49,854 nucleotides of DNA, taken from positions 1 through 49,854 of the forward strand of contig UQCW01000013.1 in the NCBI GenBank assembly GCA_900539625.1. The letters are read 5' to 3'. Of this stretch, positions 1 to 7,635 are shown piece by piece. The notes beneath the pieces are model-generated. The model saw only the letters and a program-made list of their open reading frames with translations. It searched no databases and was not told the origin of the DNA. The number at the start of each line of letters is the position of its first letter. Position 1 is the stretch's first letter. Position numbers and translations under genes: made by a program. The stretch comes from an uncultured Prevotella sp. GTDB lineage: Bacteria > Bacteroidota > Bacteroidia > Bacteroidales > Bacteroidaceae.

Positions 1-199
1 CTCATATTCCAGGATAGGGGCTTGCCCCTATCTCCCGCCAGTGCTCATCGATTCTCGCTTCTGCCCCTGTAAGGGGCAAGGTTCATAAATCGGCCTCAAG
101 AGGTAGGGGCAAGCCCCTACCCTAAATATGAGCCCCCTTCAGTGGCAGCGCCGCCTCTCTACCAATCTTGATTTTTCCTGGATTTTGAACACCCTACCT
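1..199. repeat. Family A palindromic repeat, partial copy cut by window edge
   Basis: The stretch is a chain of short palindromes such as TAGGGGCTTGCCCCTA and GCCCCTGTAAGGGGC, ending with ATTTTGAACACCCTACCT near 182-199. Closely similar sequence recurs at 3062-3409, 22186-22555 and (inverted) 27904-28339. No coding frame is shared between copies, so it looks like a non-coding dispersed element. The left part lies outside the window. Confidence 0.8.
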
Positions 200-254
200 T
201 GCAGGGGCGCTGTCGCCTCTCTACAACCTTGATTTTCTGTTTTTACCCCACACC

Positions 255-307
255 TATAACGCCAAGAGCCGCAAGCGATGTCTCGCATTGCGGCTCTTGG
301 CGTTATA
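255..307 (-). terminator. Long hairpin downstream of cysS, possible terminator
   Basis: TATAACGCCAAGAGCCGCAA is followed after a short loop by its reverse complement, giving a stem of about 20 bp. It lies 20 bp beyond the cysS stop codon. No T-run follows on the minus strand, so it may be a factor-dependent or processing hairpin rather than a classical intrinsic terminator. Confidence 0.5.
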
Positions 308-326
308 GATTTATGTGGTGTCGTCG

Positions 327-1811
327 TTATTTCGTGAGTTTCCAGGTGGCTCCGTCCTTCGTGTCCTTCACCTCGAAGCCAAATTCGGCCAGGCGGTCAC
401 GGATTTGGTCGCTCGTGGCCCAGTCCTTGGCGGCCTTGGCCTTGGCACGCAGTTCGAGCAGGAGGTCGATGGCCTGGCCGAAGCTCTTTTCGCGCTCGGC
501 GTTGCCACTTTCCTCTGCCTGAAGGCCGAGGATGTCGAAGGTGAACGTGTGGAACACCTTTTTCAAGGCTTCAAGACCTTCTGGCGTAATGCTCTGCTTC
601 TTGTCGGCCAACTGGTTGACGGTGCGGCAGGCATCGAAGAGGTGGCTGATGACGATGGGCGAATTGAAGTCATCGTCGAGGGCCTCGTAGCATTTTGTCT
701 CCACTTCCTGGGCGTAAGCCTCCGTGAGCGTGCCGTTTGCTACAGCTTCAATGCGTTCGAGTTGCGTGACGGCATCCATGAGGCGGTCGAGACCCTTCTT
801 GGAGGCCTGGAGCGCCTCGTTTGAGAAGTCGACCGTTGAGCGGTAGTGGGCCTGGAGGATGAAGAAACGGATGGTCATCGGCGTATAGGGCTGAACCAAC
901 TGCTCGTGTTCGCCGTTGAAGAACTGGTCGAGGGTGATGAAGTTGTTGTAGCTCTTGCCCATTTTCTTGCCGTTGATGGTGATCATGTTGTTGTGCATCC
1001 AATATTTCACCATCTGGTCGCCTTGCGAAGCCACAGCCTGCGCGATTTCGCATTCGTGGTGCGGGAACACGAGGTCCATGCCGCCACCGTGGATGTCGAA
1101 GTGGGCGCCGAGATATTTACGACCCATCGCGGTGCATTCGCAGTGCCAACCGGGGAAACCATCGCTCCAGGGCGACGGCCAGCGCATGATGTGTTCGGGC
1201 TGGGCTTTCTTCCAGAGCGCGAAGTCGACCTGGTGGCGCTTTTCGCCCACGCCGTCGAGCTCGCGGCTGGCGTCGCGCACATCGTCGAGGTTGCGGCCGG
1301 AGAGCACGCCGTAGTGGTATTTCTCGTTGTATTTTTCCACGTCGAAATAAACCGAACCGTTTGACACATAGGCAAAACCGTTGTCGAGAATCTGCTGAAC
1401 GAGTTCCTCTTGCTCAATGATGTGTCCCGTTGCGTGTGGCTCGATGCTGGGCGGCAACACGTTGAGCTTCGCCATAGCGGCGTTGAAGCGGTTGGTGTAG
1501 TATTGAGCAATCTCCATCGGCTCGAGTTGTTCGAGACGTGCTTTCTTGGCAATCTTGTCTTCCCCTTCGTCGGCATCGTGTTCGAGGTGGCCCACATCGG
1601 TGATGTTGCGCACGTAGCGCACCTTATATCCGAGGTGTTTCAGATAGCGGAATACGAGATCGAAGGTGATGGCGGGACGGGCGTGTCCCAAATGGGCGTC
1701 ACCATAAACCGTTGGGCCGCAAACATACATTCCGACGTGGCCGGGATTGATGGGCTTGAAGAGTTCCTTGGTGCGCGTGAGCGTATTATAAATAAGAAGT
1801 TGATGTTCCAT
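327..1811 (-). CDS. cysS: Cysteine--tRNA ligase
   Basis: Class I aminoacyl-tRNA synthetase that charges tRNA-Cys with cysteine in the cytoplasm. The N-terminal MYVCGPTVYGDAHLGHARP block holds the HIGH-type motif (HLGH, about residues 40-43) and the first zinc cysteine. WHCECTAMG and FPHHECEIAQ supply the other zinc-site residues, and KMGKS near residue 282 is the KMSKS loop. The C-terminal helical anticodon-binding region is intact, and the length is normal at about 494 residues. I start at 1811 because MEHQLLIYNTL matches the usual start of Bacteroidales CysS. A start at 1838, nine codons upstream, is also open. It lies 87 bp downstream of nadA on the same strand and may be co-transcribed with it. 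Confidence 0.97.
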   Translation of the reverse strand: MEHQLLIYNTLTRTKELFKPINPGHVGMYVCGPTVYGDAHLGHARPAITFDLVFRYLKHLGYKVRYVRNITDVGHLEHDADEGEDKIAKKARLEQLEPMEIAQYYTNRFNAAMAKLNVLPPSIEPHATGHIIEQEELVQQILDNGFAYVSNGSVYFDVEKYNEKYHYGVLSGRNLDDVRDASRELDGVGEKRHQVDFALWKKAQPEHIMRWPSPWSDGFPGWHCECTAMGRKYLGAHFDIHGGGMDLVFPHHECEIAQAVASQGDQMVKYWMHNNMITINGKKMGKSYNNFITLDQFFNGEHEQLVQPYTPMTIRFFILQAHYRSTVDFSNEALQASKKGLDRLMDAVTQLERIEAVANGTLTEAYAQEVETKCYEALDDDFNSPIVISHLFDACRTVNQLADKKQSITPEGLEALKKVFHTFTFDILGLQAEESGNAEREKSFGQAIDLLLELRAKAKAAKDWATSDQIRDRLAEFGFEVKDTKDGATWKLTK

Positions 1812-1880
1812 ATCTGTGTTGGCGTTTTGTTGTGTCATTGGAAATGGCAGGCGCTTCTTCTGGGCCTACCGCTGTGCGTT

Positions 1881-1898
1881 TTAGTAATGGTGAACTTA
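1881..1898. repeat. Family B motif (AGTAATGGT), single arm
   Basis: TTTTAGTAATGGTGAACTTA lies just beyond the nadA stop codon. It is a partial copy of the motif that recurs in many gene gaps of this window (for example 3017, 6491, 27579, 31472, 40492). No matching second arm is seen here. Confidence 0.5.
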
Positions 1899-2897
1899 TC
1901 AGAGCCCCAGCTTTGCCGAGATGTCGAGCATGCGCTGGATGGGCTTGATGGCGGCTTCGGCCACGTCTTCCGACACGTGTACCGTTGGCCATTCGTAGCG
2001 CAGGCTGTTGTAGACCTTCTGGAGGGTGATCAGGCGCATGAAGTTACACTCATTGCAATTGCAGGTGCTGTCGTCGGGCGGGACGGGGATGAAGCGTTTC
2101 TCCGGAGCCTGTTTCTGCATCTCGTGGAGGATGCCGCTTTCTGTGACCACGAGGAAGGTGTCGTTGTCGCTGGCAACGGCATATTTCAGCAGGGCAGCGG
2201 TGGAGCCCACCACGTCGGCCAGTTTCACGACGGGGCCTTTGCATTCAGGATGCACGAGCACTTTGGCGCCGGGGTGTTCTTTCTTCAGTTCCACGAGCTT
2301 TTCAACGGAAAAGCGCTCGTGGACATGGCAGGCACCGTTCCAGAGCAGCATGCTGCGCCCCGTGACACTGTTGATGTAAGCGCCTAAATTGCGGTCGGGA
2401 CCGAAGATGAGGGGCTGGTCTTCCGGGAAGCTCTCGACGATTTGCCGCGCATTGGTCGACGTCACCACAACGTCGGTAACGGCCTTGGTGGCAGCCGAGG
2501 TGTTGACATAGGAAATGACCTTATGGCCGGGATGTTCCTTCACGAAACGGGCGAAATCGTCGGCCGGACAGCTTTCGGCCAACGAGCAGGTGGCGTTGAG
2601 GTCTGGGATGAGCACTTTCTTGTCCGGACAAAGAATCTTGTCGGTTTCGGCCATGAAATGAACGCCACACATCACGATGATGTCGGCATCGGTCGTCGCC
2701 GCCTTCTGCGCCAGGGCGAGACTGTCGCCGACGAAGTCGGCAATGTCTTGCAGGTCGCCTTCGGTGTAATAGTGCGAGAGGATGACGGCGTTTTTCTCCT
2801 CACACAACCGGCGTATCTCCTTCTTCAAGTCGATGCCTTCTGGCACTGGCTCATCGATGTAGCCTTTGGCTTTCCAGGATTCTTTGATTTTTGTCAT
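1899..2897 (-). CDS. nadA: Quinolinate synthase A
   Basis: Condenses iminoaspartate with dihydroxyacetone phosphate to quinolinate in de novo NAD synthesis, using an oxygen-sensitive [4Fe-4S] cluster. Three candidate cluster cysteines are present in the usual contexts: Cys77 (MCGVHFMAE), Cys219 (HPECKG) and Cys284 (CNCNECNFMRL). FGPDRNLGAYI and CHVHERF are also conserved family blocks. The length of 332 residues is normal. I place the start at 2897 (MTKIKESWKA); the frame is open 15 codons upstream, but that extension has no family resemblance and would cover the untranslated leader. NadB and NadC genes are not in the window. A good promoter lies at 2970-3000. Confidence 0.96.
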   Translation of the reverse strand: MTKIKESWKAKGYIDEPVPEGIDLKKEIRRLCEEKNAVILSHYYTEGDLQDIADFVGDSLALAQKAATTDADIIVMCGVHFMAETDKILCPDKKVLIPDLNATCSLAESCPADDFARFVKEHPGHKVISYVNTSAATKAVTDVVVTSTNARQIVESFPEDQPLIFGPDRNLGAYINSVTGRSMLLWNGACHVHERFSVEKLVELKKEHPGAKVLVHPECKGPVVKLADVVGSTAALLKYAVASDNDTFLVVTESGILHEMQKQAPEKRFIPVPPDDSTCNCNECNFMRLITLQKVYNSLRYEWPTVHVSEDVAEAAIKPIQRMLDISAKLGL

Positions 2898-2969
2898 AGT
2901 CTTGTTTTGTATTTGCAGAACTGTCTGATGGCAGCCCCACAAGAGTTTCTGACGATTGGTTTGTTATTG

Positions 2970-3000
2970 CAAAGTTACGCACGCTCAGGGAAGTACCCAA
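2970..3000 (-). promoter_or_regulatory. Bacteroidetes-type promoter for nadA
   Basis: On the minus strand TTG (3000-2998) is followed after 20 bp by TAACTTTG (2977-2970). This fits the TTG-N19/20-TAnnTTTG pattern of the Bacteroidetes primary sigma factor. It lies 73 bp before the chosen nadA start. Confidence 0.7.
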
Positions 3001-3016
3001 GAAAAAGCGCAGGTTT

Positions 3017-3054
3017 TTAAGTAATGGTGAAAGAATAAGTTGACCTATTTTGAC
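3017..3054. repeat. Family B motif upstream of nadA
   Basis: TTAAGTAATGGTGAAAGAAT and the following AAGTTGACCTATTTTGACC match the right arm of the 6340-6527 element in inverted form, over about 40 bp with few differences. The motif directly abuts the family A copy that begins at about 3062. Confidence 0.7.
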
Positions 3055-3061
3055 CTGTATG

Positions 3062-3409
3062 TTAGGGTATTCTATATCCAGAAAAATCTCTGCGCGGTTT
3101 TGAGCCAAATAACATAGCAGTTGCGCCGCTGCCCCTGAAAGGGGCTCATATTCCAGGATAGGGGCTTGCCCCTATCTCTCGCCGCAGCTCATCAATTCTC
3201 GCTGCTGCCCCTGTAAGGGGCGCATATCGTTGGCGGGGCTTGCCCCGCAATAAGATTCGAGATATGAGCCCCTTACAGGGGCGAGGTTCATTAATAGGCC
3301 CCAAGAGGTAGGGGCAAGCCCCTACCCTAAATATGAGCCCCTTTCAGGGGCGCTGGTGCCGCATTACGAACCTTGATTTTCATGTATTTTGAACGCCCTA
3401 CCTGAAAGG
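3062..3409. repeat. Family A palindromic repeat element, full copy
   Basis: A degenerate left end (TTAGGGTATTCTATAT) and a right end (TATTTTGAACGCCCTACCT) form an imperfect terminal inverted repeat. The inside holds successive palindromes: GCCCCTGAAAGGGGC, ATAGGGGCTTGCCCCTAT, GCCCCTGTAAGGGGC, GCGGGGCTTGCCCCGC and TAGGGGCAAGCCCCTA. Together with the hairpin after it, this fills the gap between nadA and gldN. Confidence 0.8.
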
Positions 3410-3431
3410 AGCTCATATTTAGGATAGAGGC

Positions 3432-3469
3432 TAAAAAAAGACATATCCCTTTTAACGGAGATATGTCTT
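3432..3469 (-). terminator. Intrinsic terminator of the porP-gldKLMN operon
   Basis: AAGACATATC and GATATGTCTT pair as a 10-bp stem. Seven A residues on the plus strand give the U-tract for minus-strand transcription. It sits about 20 bp beyond the gldN stop codon. Confidence 0.85.
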
Positions 3470-3488
3470 GTATCTATTGAATGCTTTT

Positions 3489-4586
3489 TCAATGTCTTTG
3501 GCGGCGCACACTGTATCCTGCACTGCGAGAGCGTGAAGAAGAGGCTTTGACCTTCGGGGTCTTCGTCTTCTTCGGCCTTGAGGCAGATTTGGCGCTGGAG
3601 GTCTTGCTCACCGTGGTGCGTCGTCCCGTTGTCGGGCGTCTGGAAACGGTGCGTTTCGAAGCTTTCTCGGCAGCAGCGATGCTGTCGGCCATTGCCTTGG
3701 CAGCAGCGGCCTTGGCTTCTGCCACGGAATCGTGTCCAAACACACGGTCTTGGAAGTCCTTCATCTCCTTGTCGATGCGTCGCTGTTCCTTGGCCAGTTC
3801 CTCATCGGAGTGGCAATAGTTGGCGAGCAGGCGGTCTTGGAGGTTGACGGTCTTATAGATTTTCCCCTCATAGGAAGCCGTCATGAAATAGTCGTCAGCC
3901 GACATGGCTGCCGCGTTGTTGACATTGCTGCTCATGAGCATGAGTTTGCTCAGGCGGGGCGCAATGTCGCTATATTTCACCCAAAACATCGGGTATTGCG
4001 AGTCGGTGCCTCCAAAGTCGTCGTCGCCCCTCTTGAGCACTGGGCAGAGGGCGGTGACGGCGGTTCGGAAGGTGGCCGTGTGCTGGTCGTAATATCTCGA
4101 CACCTTGACGTAGAAGAGTTTCACCTCTTCCGACGGAATGTCGGCATCGTTGACGCGCACCATGTCGCCTTTCTTCTCATAGAAGATGTGGTAGCGGTCC
4201 ATAATGTCGCGCACCTTCACCTGGTTTTTGGCCGAGAAGTCTTCGTTGCCGTCGAGCTTATAGTCATACGCCTTGAGTTCCCCCCTCAGCAGCATTTTGA
4301 AGATGAAGGTGAAGAGGTTTTGCCGGCCATCGGCCTGCGGGGTCGTCGGGTAATAAAGCACGGCATTGGCATCCTTGGTGAGGTCGAGCGAGAGATAGAC
4401 GTCGCGGCGCCACGAAGCGTCGTCGGGCATTGCCGGCGCCGTTGGGAAATCGCGGTAGGCCGAACCTTGGGGCGTTGCTGCGGCACGTTCCCGTTGCTGT
4501 GCCTCAGCGGCGCGTCGGCGTGCTGGCGGCTGTGCCACTGCCGTGGCGGTTGTGAGGCAGAGTAAGAGCAATATGAGGTGTTTCAT
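3489..4586 (-). CDS. gldN: Type IX secretion ring protein GldN/PorN
   Basis: Periplasmic component of the type IX secretion system that forms the GldK-GldN (PorK-PorN) ring under the outer membrane. The start at 4586 gives a clear signal peptide (MKHLILLLLCLTTATAVAQ). Reading further upstream would add 36 residues of Arg/Pro-rich sequence before the signal peptide and is unlikely. The central part has the family look, with conserved aromatic stretches such as DRYHIFYEKKGDMVRV. The last 60 or so residues are unusually rich in Lys, Arg, Ser and Thr and end in SVRRQRH; I do not recognise this tail as part of the core family. It is the last gene of the minus-strand operon and is followed by a terminator. 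Confidence 0.93.
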   Translation of the reverse strand: MKHLILLLLCLTTATAVAQPPARRRAAEAQQRERAAATPQGSAYRDFPTAPAMPDDASWRRDVYLSLDLTKDANAVLYYPTTPQADGRQNLFTFIFKMLLRGELKAYDYKLDGNEDFSAKNQVKVRDIMDRYHIFYEKKGDMVRVNDADIPSEEVKLFYVKVSRYYDQHTATFRTAVTALCPVLKRGDDDFGGTDSQYPMFWVKYSDIAPRLSKLMLMSSNVNNAAAMSADDYFMTASYEGKIYKTVNLQDRLLANYCHSDEELAKEQRRIDKEMKDFQDRVFGHDSVAEAKAAAAKAMADSIAAAEKASKRTVSRRPTTGRRTTVSKTSSAKSASRPKKTKTPKVKASSSRSRSAGYSVRRQRH

Positions 4587-4719
4587 TGTCTGAAGGGTTT
4601 TGTAAGGGAAAAGGGATGGTGCCAAGCGGGCGGGCCGAGGGGCAGACGGACGCTTGGCCGACACTGCCTTTTGAACCTGCGGGCGGGCTCCCATTTCCGA
4701 TACTTTCCTGGAAAATAAA

Positions 4720-6273
4720 TTAGTTCACGATGATTTCCATGGGCTGCGGCAAGGTGCGCTCGATGCCGTCTGGACCGACGGCGCGTATCTTCGAGATATA
4801 GAAGCGCTGGCCGCGGCGCAGAGAGCGGATGAGTTCGCGCTGCGCTTCGGTGAAAGACGCTCCGGCAGACACTTCGGGGCGAGCGTTGCCCATGCGGTCG
4901 AAGAAGACGGCTTCAAAACCGCGAACGGAGAACGGGATGTCGAGCAGTCCGTCGTCGATGGCCGCATGCAGTTCGCGCAAGGCCACGGCTGAAGCTTTCG
5001 CCATGCGTCCGCCGCGATAGCGGTCGGTGCCGAGCATGATGTAGGGAGCTGGGTCTGGAAGTTTGCGCACTTTAAACGTAAAGGCGCCCATTGTTTGCAT
5101 ACGGCCGTTGACTTCGCCAGTGACGGTGAAGGTCACGTTCTCTCCCACTTTGTTGGGGCGTGCCACGTATTTCCCTTTGCCATGCGCGGTGAGCGTACCG
5201 CCCGCCATGCTCAGATGGATTTTGTCTGACGCGATGCCAGAGGCCGAAACGCTGATGGGGTTGTTGTAGCCCGCATAGAGCACGTTCATGAGGTCGGCAG
5301 CCACCGTGGCGCCTGTTGGCGGCGCGATGACATTGTATTTCTGGGTGAAGTTGCGGCGCATGATGTCGCCCGCAGCGTTAGGCATGAGGATGTAGCCCGA
5401 GAAGGTGTACTCGCCGGGGCTGCCAACGGTGAAGTTGTAATTGCCGTCGGACGAGACGCGGCGTCCGTTGATGTAGATTTCGGGACGCTTCGTGGTGTCG
5501 ACCGCCGCCATGACGATGCGCGACTTGAAGGTCTCTCCCGGGAAAAGGGTGGTGGCTTCTGGCAGCACGTAGGCGTTGATTTCGTTGACACGGATGTCTT
5601 TGAGATCGATATTGGCGATGAGGTTGTGCAACACCTCACCTTCGGCGGCACGCACGTCGTGCTGCAATTTGTTGAGCATGGTGATGGCCGCGATGGACGG
5701 CATGGACTCAAACATATATTCTGGCCAGTTTTTGCCGATGTTATCGGGCTTTCGCGGCACGTCGGTGTTGAGGTTTGAGGCGATGATGGCCGCCTGCCGC
5801 TTGTCGGCAACGAACGTCAGGATGCGCTGGCGGAAACTGTTGATGCTGTTCTGCAGATGCAAGCCGCGTTGGCTCACGGGAGCCAGCATCACGCGCCCTG
5901 CAGCGTCGAGATCTTCCTTGTTTTCCAAAGCGTAGGGCGTTCCCTCTTTGCCATCGGCCTCGCGTGCGATGTCCCAACGCAACTGTTCCGCCAGGTTATA
6001 GAGCGAGTCGGCCATGTGTTTCACGCTCATGGCCTTATCATACCAGGGCTTCACCTTGGTGGGGTTGGCTGCCAGTTGCTGGGCAAAATTCTTATAAATG
6101 GCTTCGTTTTCCTTCGCGGCGTTGGCCGTGGTGCGGTTCAAACTGTCGCCCACGATGTCGAAGCCTTTCAGCACTTCGTTCGACACGTTGAGCGCCAGCA
6201 TGGCCAGAAGGACGATGTACATCAAGTTGATCATCTTCTGGCGTGGCGAAACCGGACGTTTTTTTACTGTCAT
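4720..6273 (-). CDS. gldM: Type IX secretion motor protein GldM/PorM
   Basis: Inner-membrane protein with one transmembrane helix and a long periplasmic stalk that, with GldL, forms the proton-driven motor of type IX secretion. The N-terminus has a short cytoplasmic stretch (MTVKKRPVSPRQKMINLMY) followed by the membrane helix MYIVLLAMLALNVSNEVL. The periplasmic part is made of helical and beta-rich domains, as expected, and includes the family-like MPSIAAITMLNKLQHDVR region. The length of 517 residues is normal. It lies in the order gldK-gldL-gldM-gldN; the 249-bp gap before it, towards gldL, is unusually long for this operon and holds an inverted-repeat element. Confidence 0.96.
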   Translation of the reverse strand: MTVKKRPVSPRQKMINLMYIVLLAMLALNVSNEVLKGFDIVGDSLNRTTANAAKENEAIYKNFAQQLAANPTKVKPWYDKAMSVKHMADSLYNLAEQLRWDIAREADGKEGTPYALENKEDLDAAGRVMLAPVSQRGLHLQNSINSFRQRILTFVADKRQAAIIASNLNTDVPRKPDNIGKNWPEYMFESMPSIAAITMLNKLQHDVRAAEGEVLHNLIANIDLKDIRVNEINAYVLPEATTLFPGETFKSRIVMAAVDTTKRPEIYINGRRVSSDGNYNFTVGSPGEYTFSGYILMPNAAGDIMRRNFTQKYNVIAPPTGATVAADLMNVLYAGYNNPISVSASGIASDKIHLSMAGGTLTAHGKGKYVARPNKVGENVTFTVTGEVNGRMQTMGAFTFKVRKLPDPAPYIMLGTDRYRGGRMAKASAVALRELHAAIDDGLLDIPFSVRGFEAVFFDRMGNARPEVSAGASFTEAQRELIRSLRRGQRFYISKIRAVGPDGIERTLPQPMEIIVN

Positions 6274-6339
6274 TGCTATTCGTTGTTCTTCGGTGGGAAG
6301 TTTTTAGAGGAGGATGTCGGGAAACATCCTTGGCAGGGA

Positions 6340-6527
6340 TTAAGTAATGGTTAAAAAATAACTTGAGCAATTTTGAGGGATAAGGAGTTGTTTCTTATGT
6401 CCTGTCTTTTTGCCGCTTTTGAAATTTGTCATCGGTCACATAGCCCGCTATGCTCCCTCTTCCAAATTCCAAAACCAACAAAAATACAGGTCAAAATTGC
6501 TCAACTTATTCTTTCACCATTACTAAA
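6340..6527. repeat. 188-bp inverted-repeat element between gldL and gldM
   Basis: The left arm (6340-6376, starting TTAAGTAATGGTTAAAAAAT) and the right arm (6491-6527) are inverted copies agreeing at about 33 of 37 positions. The inside (about 114 bp) contains a small palindrome around CATAGCCCGCTATG and no plausible gene. The right arm overlaps the gldL stop codon. In RNA it would form a very long hairpin inside the T9SS operon. Confidence 0.8.
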
Positions 6528-7548
6528 CCATCGGCTGACCTGGCTGTTGGGCAGAAGGCTGGAGGGGCTGCTGGGCGTATGGCTGACCTGGCTGCTGGGC
6601 AGAAGGCTGGGCCGGTGCCGTTCCACGCATATTCACGGTGAGGGCCTGAATCATGCGGGCGTAAACGCCGTTGAGTTCCTCAATCTGTCGTGCCAACATC
6701 TGGGTTTGCGAATTGATCTGGTCGATGGTGCCAACCTGGAGACTGATGCTCTTCAGATGCAATTCATAAACGCGGTTGATACCGGTGAGGGTGCGGTTGA
6801 GGTTTTCCATTTCCACACTGTCTTTTGCCAGACGCGCACTCTGCTCGTCGACCTTCGTAAACGTGTCGGCCAAAGCCTGAAGCTTGCCGATGTAGGTTTG
6901 GGTGGCCTCTTCCATTTCTGGAGAGAGCACAGCCTGGGCGCGGCGCAACAATTCGTCGTTGGCGGCGCGGATGATGGCGGCGAGGCGTTTGGCTTCATTT
7001 TCAAACGGTTCGCTACCCTCTGGCGTTCCAGCAGCGATGGCGGCGCGGGCGGCCTCAACAGGGTCGGTAGCGGCAACATTGGCAGCGGCTGCGGCATTAG
7101 CAGCACTGGCAGACGCTGAAGCGCCATTGCCACCGATGATGATGGTTGGCGAAGCTGGCGGCACGCATCCCGCCACCTGTGGTTGCACAGCTGGCGTTGC
7201 TTTGTCGAGGTCTTCTGTTTCGTTTTCTTCTTCCTCGTCTTCCTCGTCATCGGTTAGGCCGAGACGGGCGGCGATTTCTTCGTCGGTCTCATAGTCGTGT
7301 GGCAGTTCCTTGCCCACTTCGGTCTTGTCGAAGGGACGGTCGAAGGCTGAGAGCGTAAACACCACGACCTCCGTGCCCATACCGATGAAGAGCATGATGT
7401 TGCCTCCCGGCAGGTGGGTGAGCTTGAAGAGTGCGCCGAGGATGACGATGGCGGCACCCCAGCTATAGGCATAGTTCAAGAATGTCTGCCCCGGCACACT
7501 GTCCATCCAGTGTTGCAGGCGAACGACGAAATTGATTTTGATGGCCAT
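6523..7548 (-). CDS. gldL: Type IX secretion motor protein GldL/PorL
   Basis: Inner-membrane stator-like subunit that pairs with GldM to use the proton gradient for type IX secretion. Two transmembrane helices lie near residues 25-45 and 50-68. A conserved glutamate (Glu60 in GMGTEVVVF) sits inside the second helix, as is typical. A very acidic linker follows at about 98-118 (DDEEDEEEENETEDLD), then Ala/Pro-rich linker sequence and a helical region. The last 30 or so residues are Pro/Gln repeats of the AQQPGQP type, encoded by an imperfect DNA repeat of about 57 bp at 6530-6630. The stop codon TAG lies within a family B repeat. Confidence 0.95.
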   Translation of the reverse strand: MAIKINFVVRLQHWMDSVPGQTFLNYAYSWGAAIVILGALFKLTHLPGGNIMLFIGMGTEVVVFTLSAFDRPFDKTEVGKELPHDYETDEEIAARLGLTDDEEDEEEENETEDLDKATPAVQPQVAGCVPPASPTIIIGGNGASASASAANAAAAANVAATDPVEAARAAIAAGTPEGSEPFENEAKRLAAIIRAANDELLRRAQAVLSPEMEEATQTYIGKLQALADTFTKVDEQSARLAKDSVEMENLNRTLTGINRVYELHLKSISLQVGTIDQINSQTQMLARQIEELNGVYARMIQALTVNMRGTAPAQPSAQQPGQPYAQQPLQPSAQQPGQPMV

Positions 7549-7635
7549 ATCTTAAGTAGGTATTCTTATGATTGCTTGATTGTTGTTGCAGACGAGAGCG
7601 CGCGGGTGTTTGCGCAGGCGTTTCTCCGGGACTCC

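Noticed and set aside
1410..2387. Open frame spanning the cysS-nadA junction on the plus strand
   Set aside because: It covers parts of two conserved genes on the other strand and shows no conserved feature of its own.
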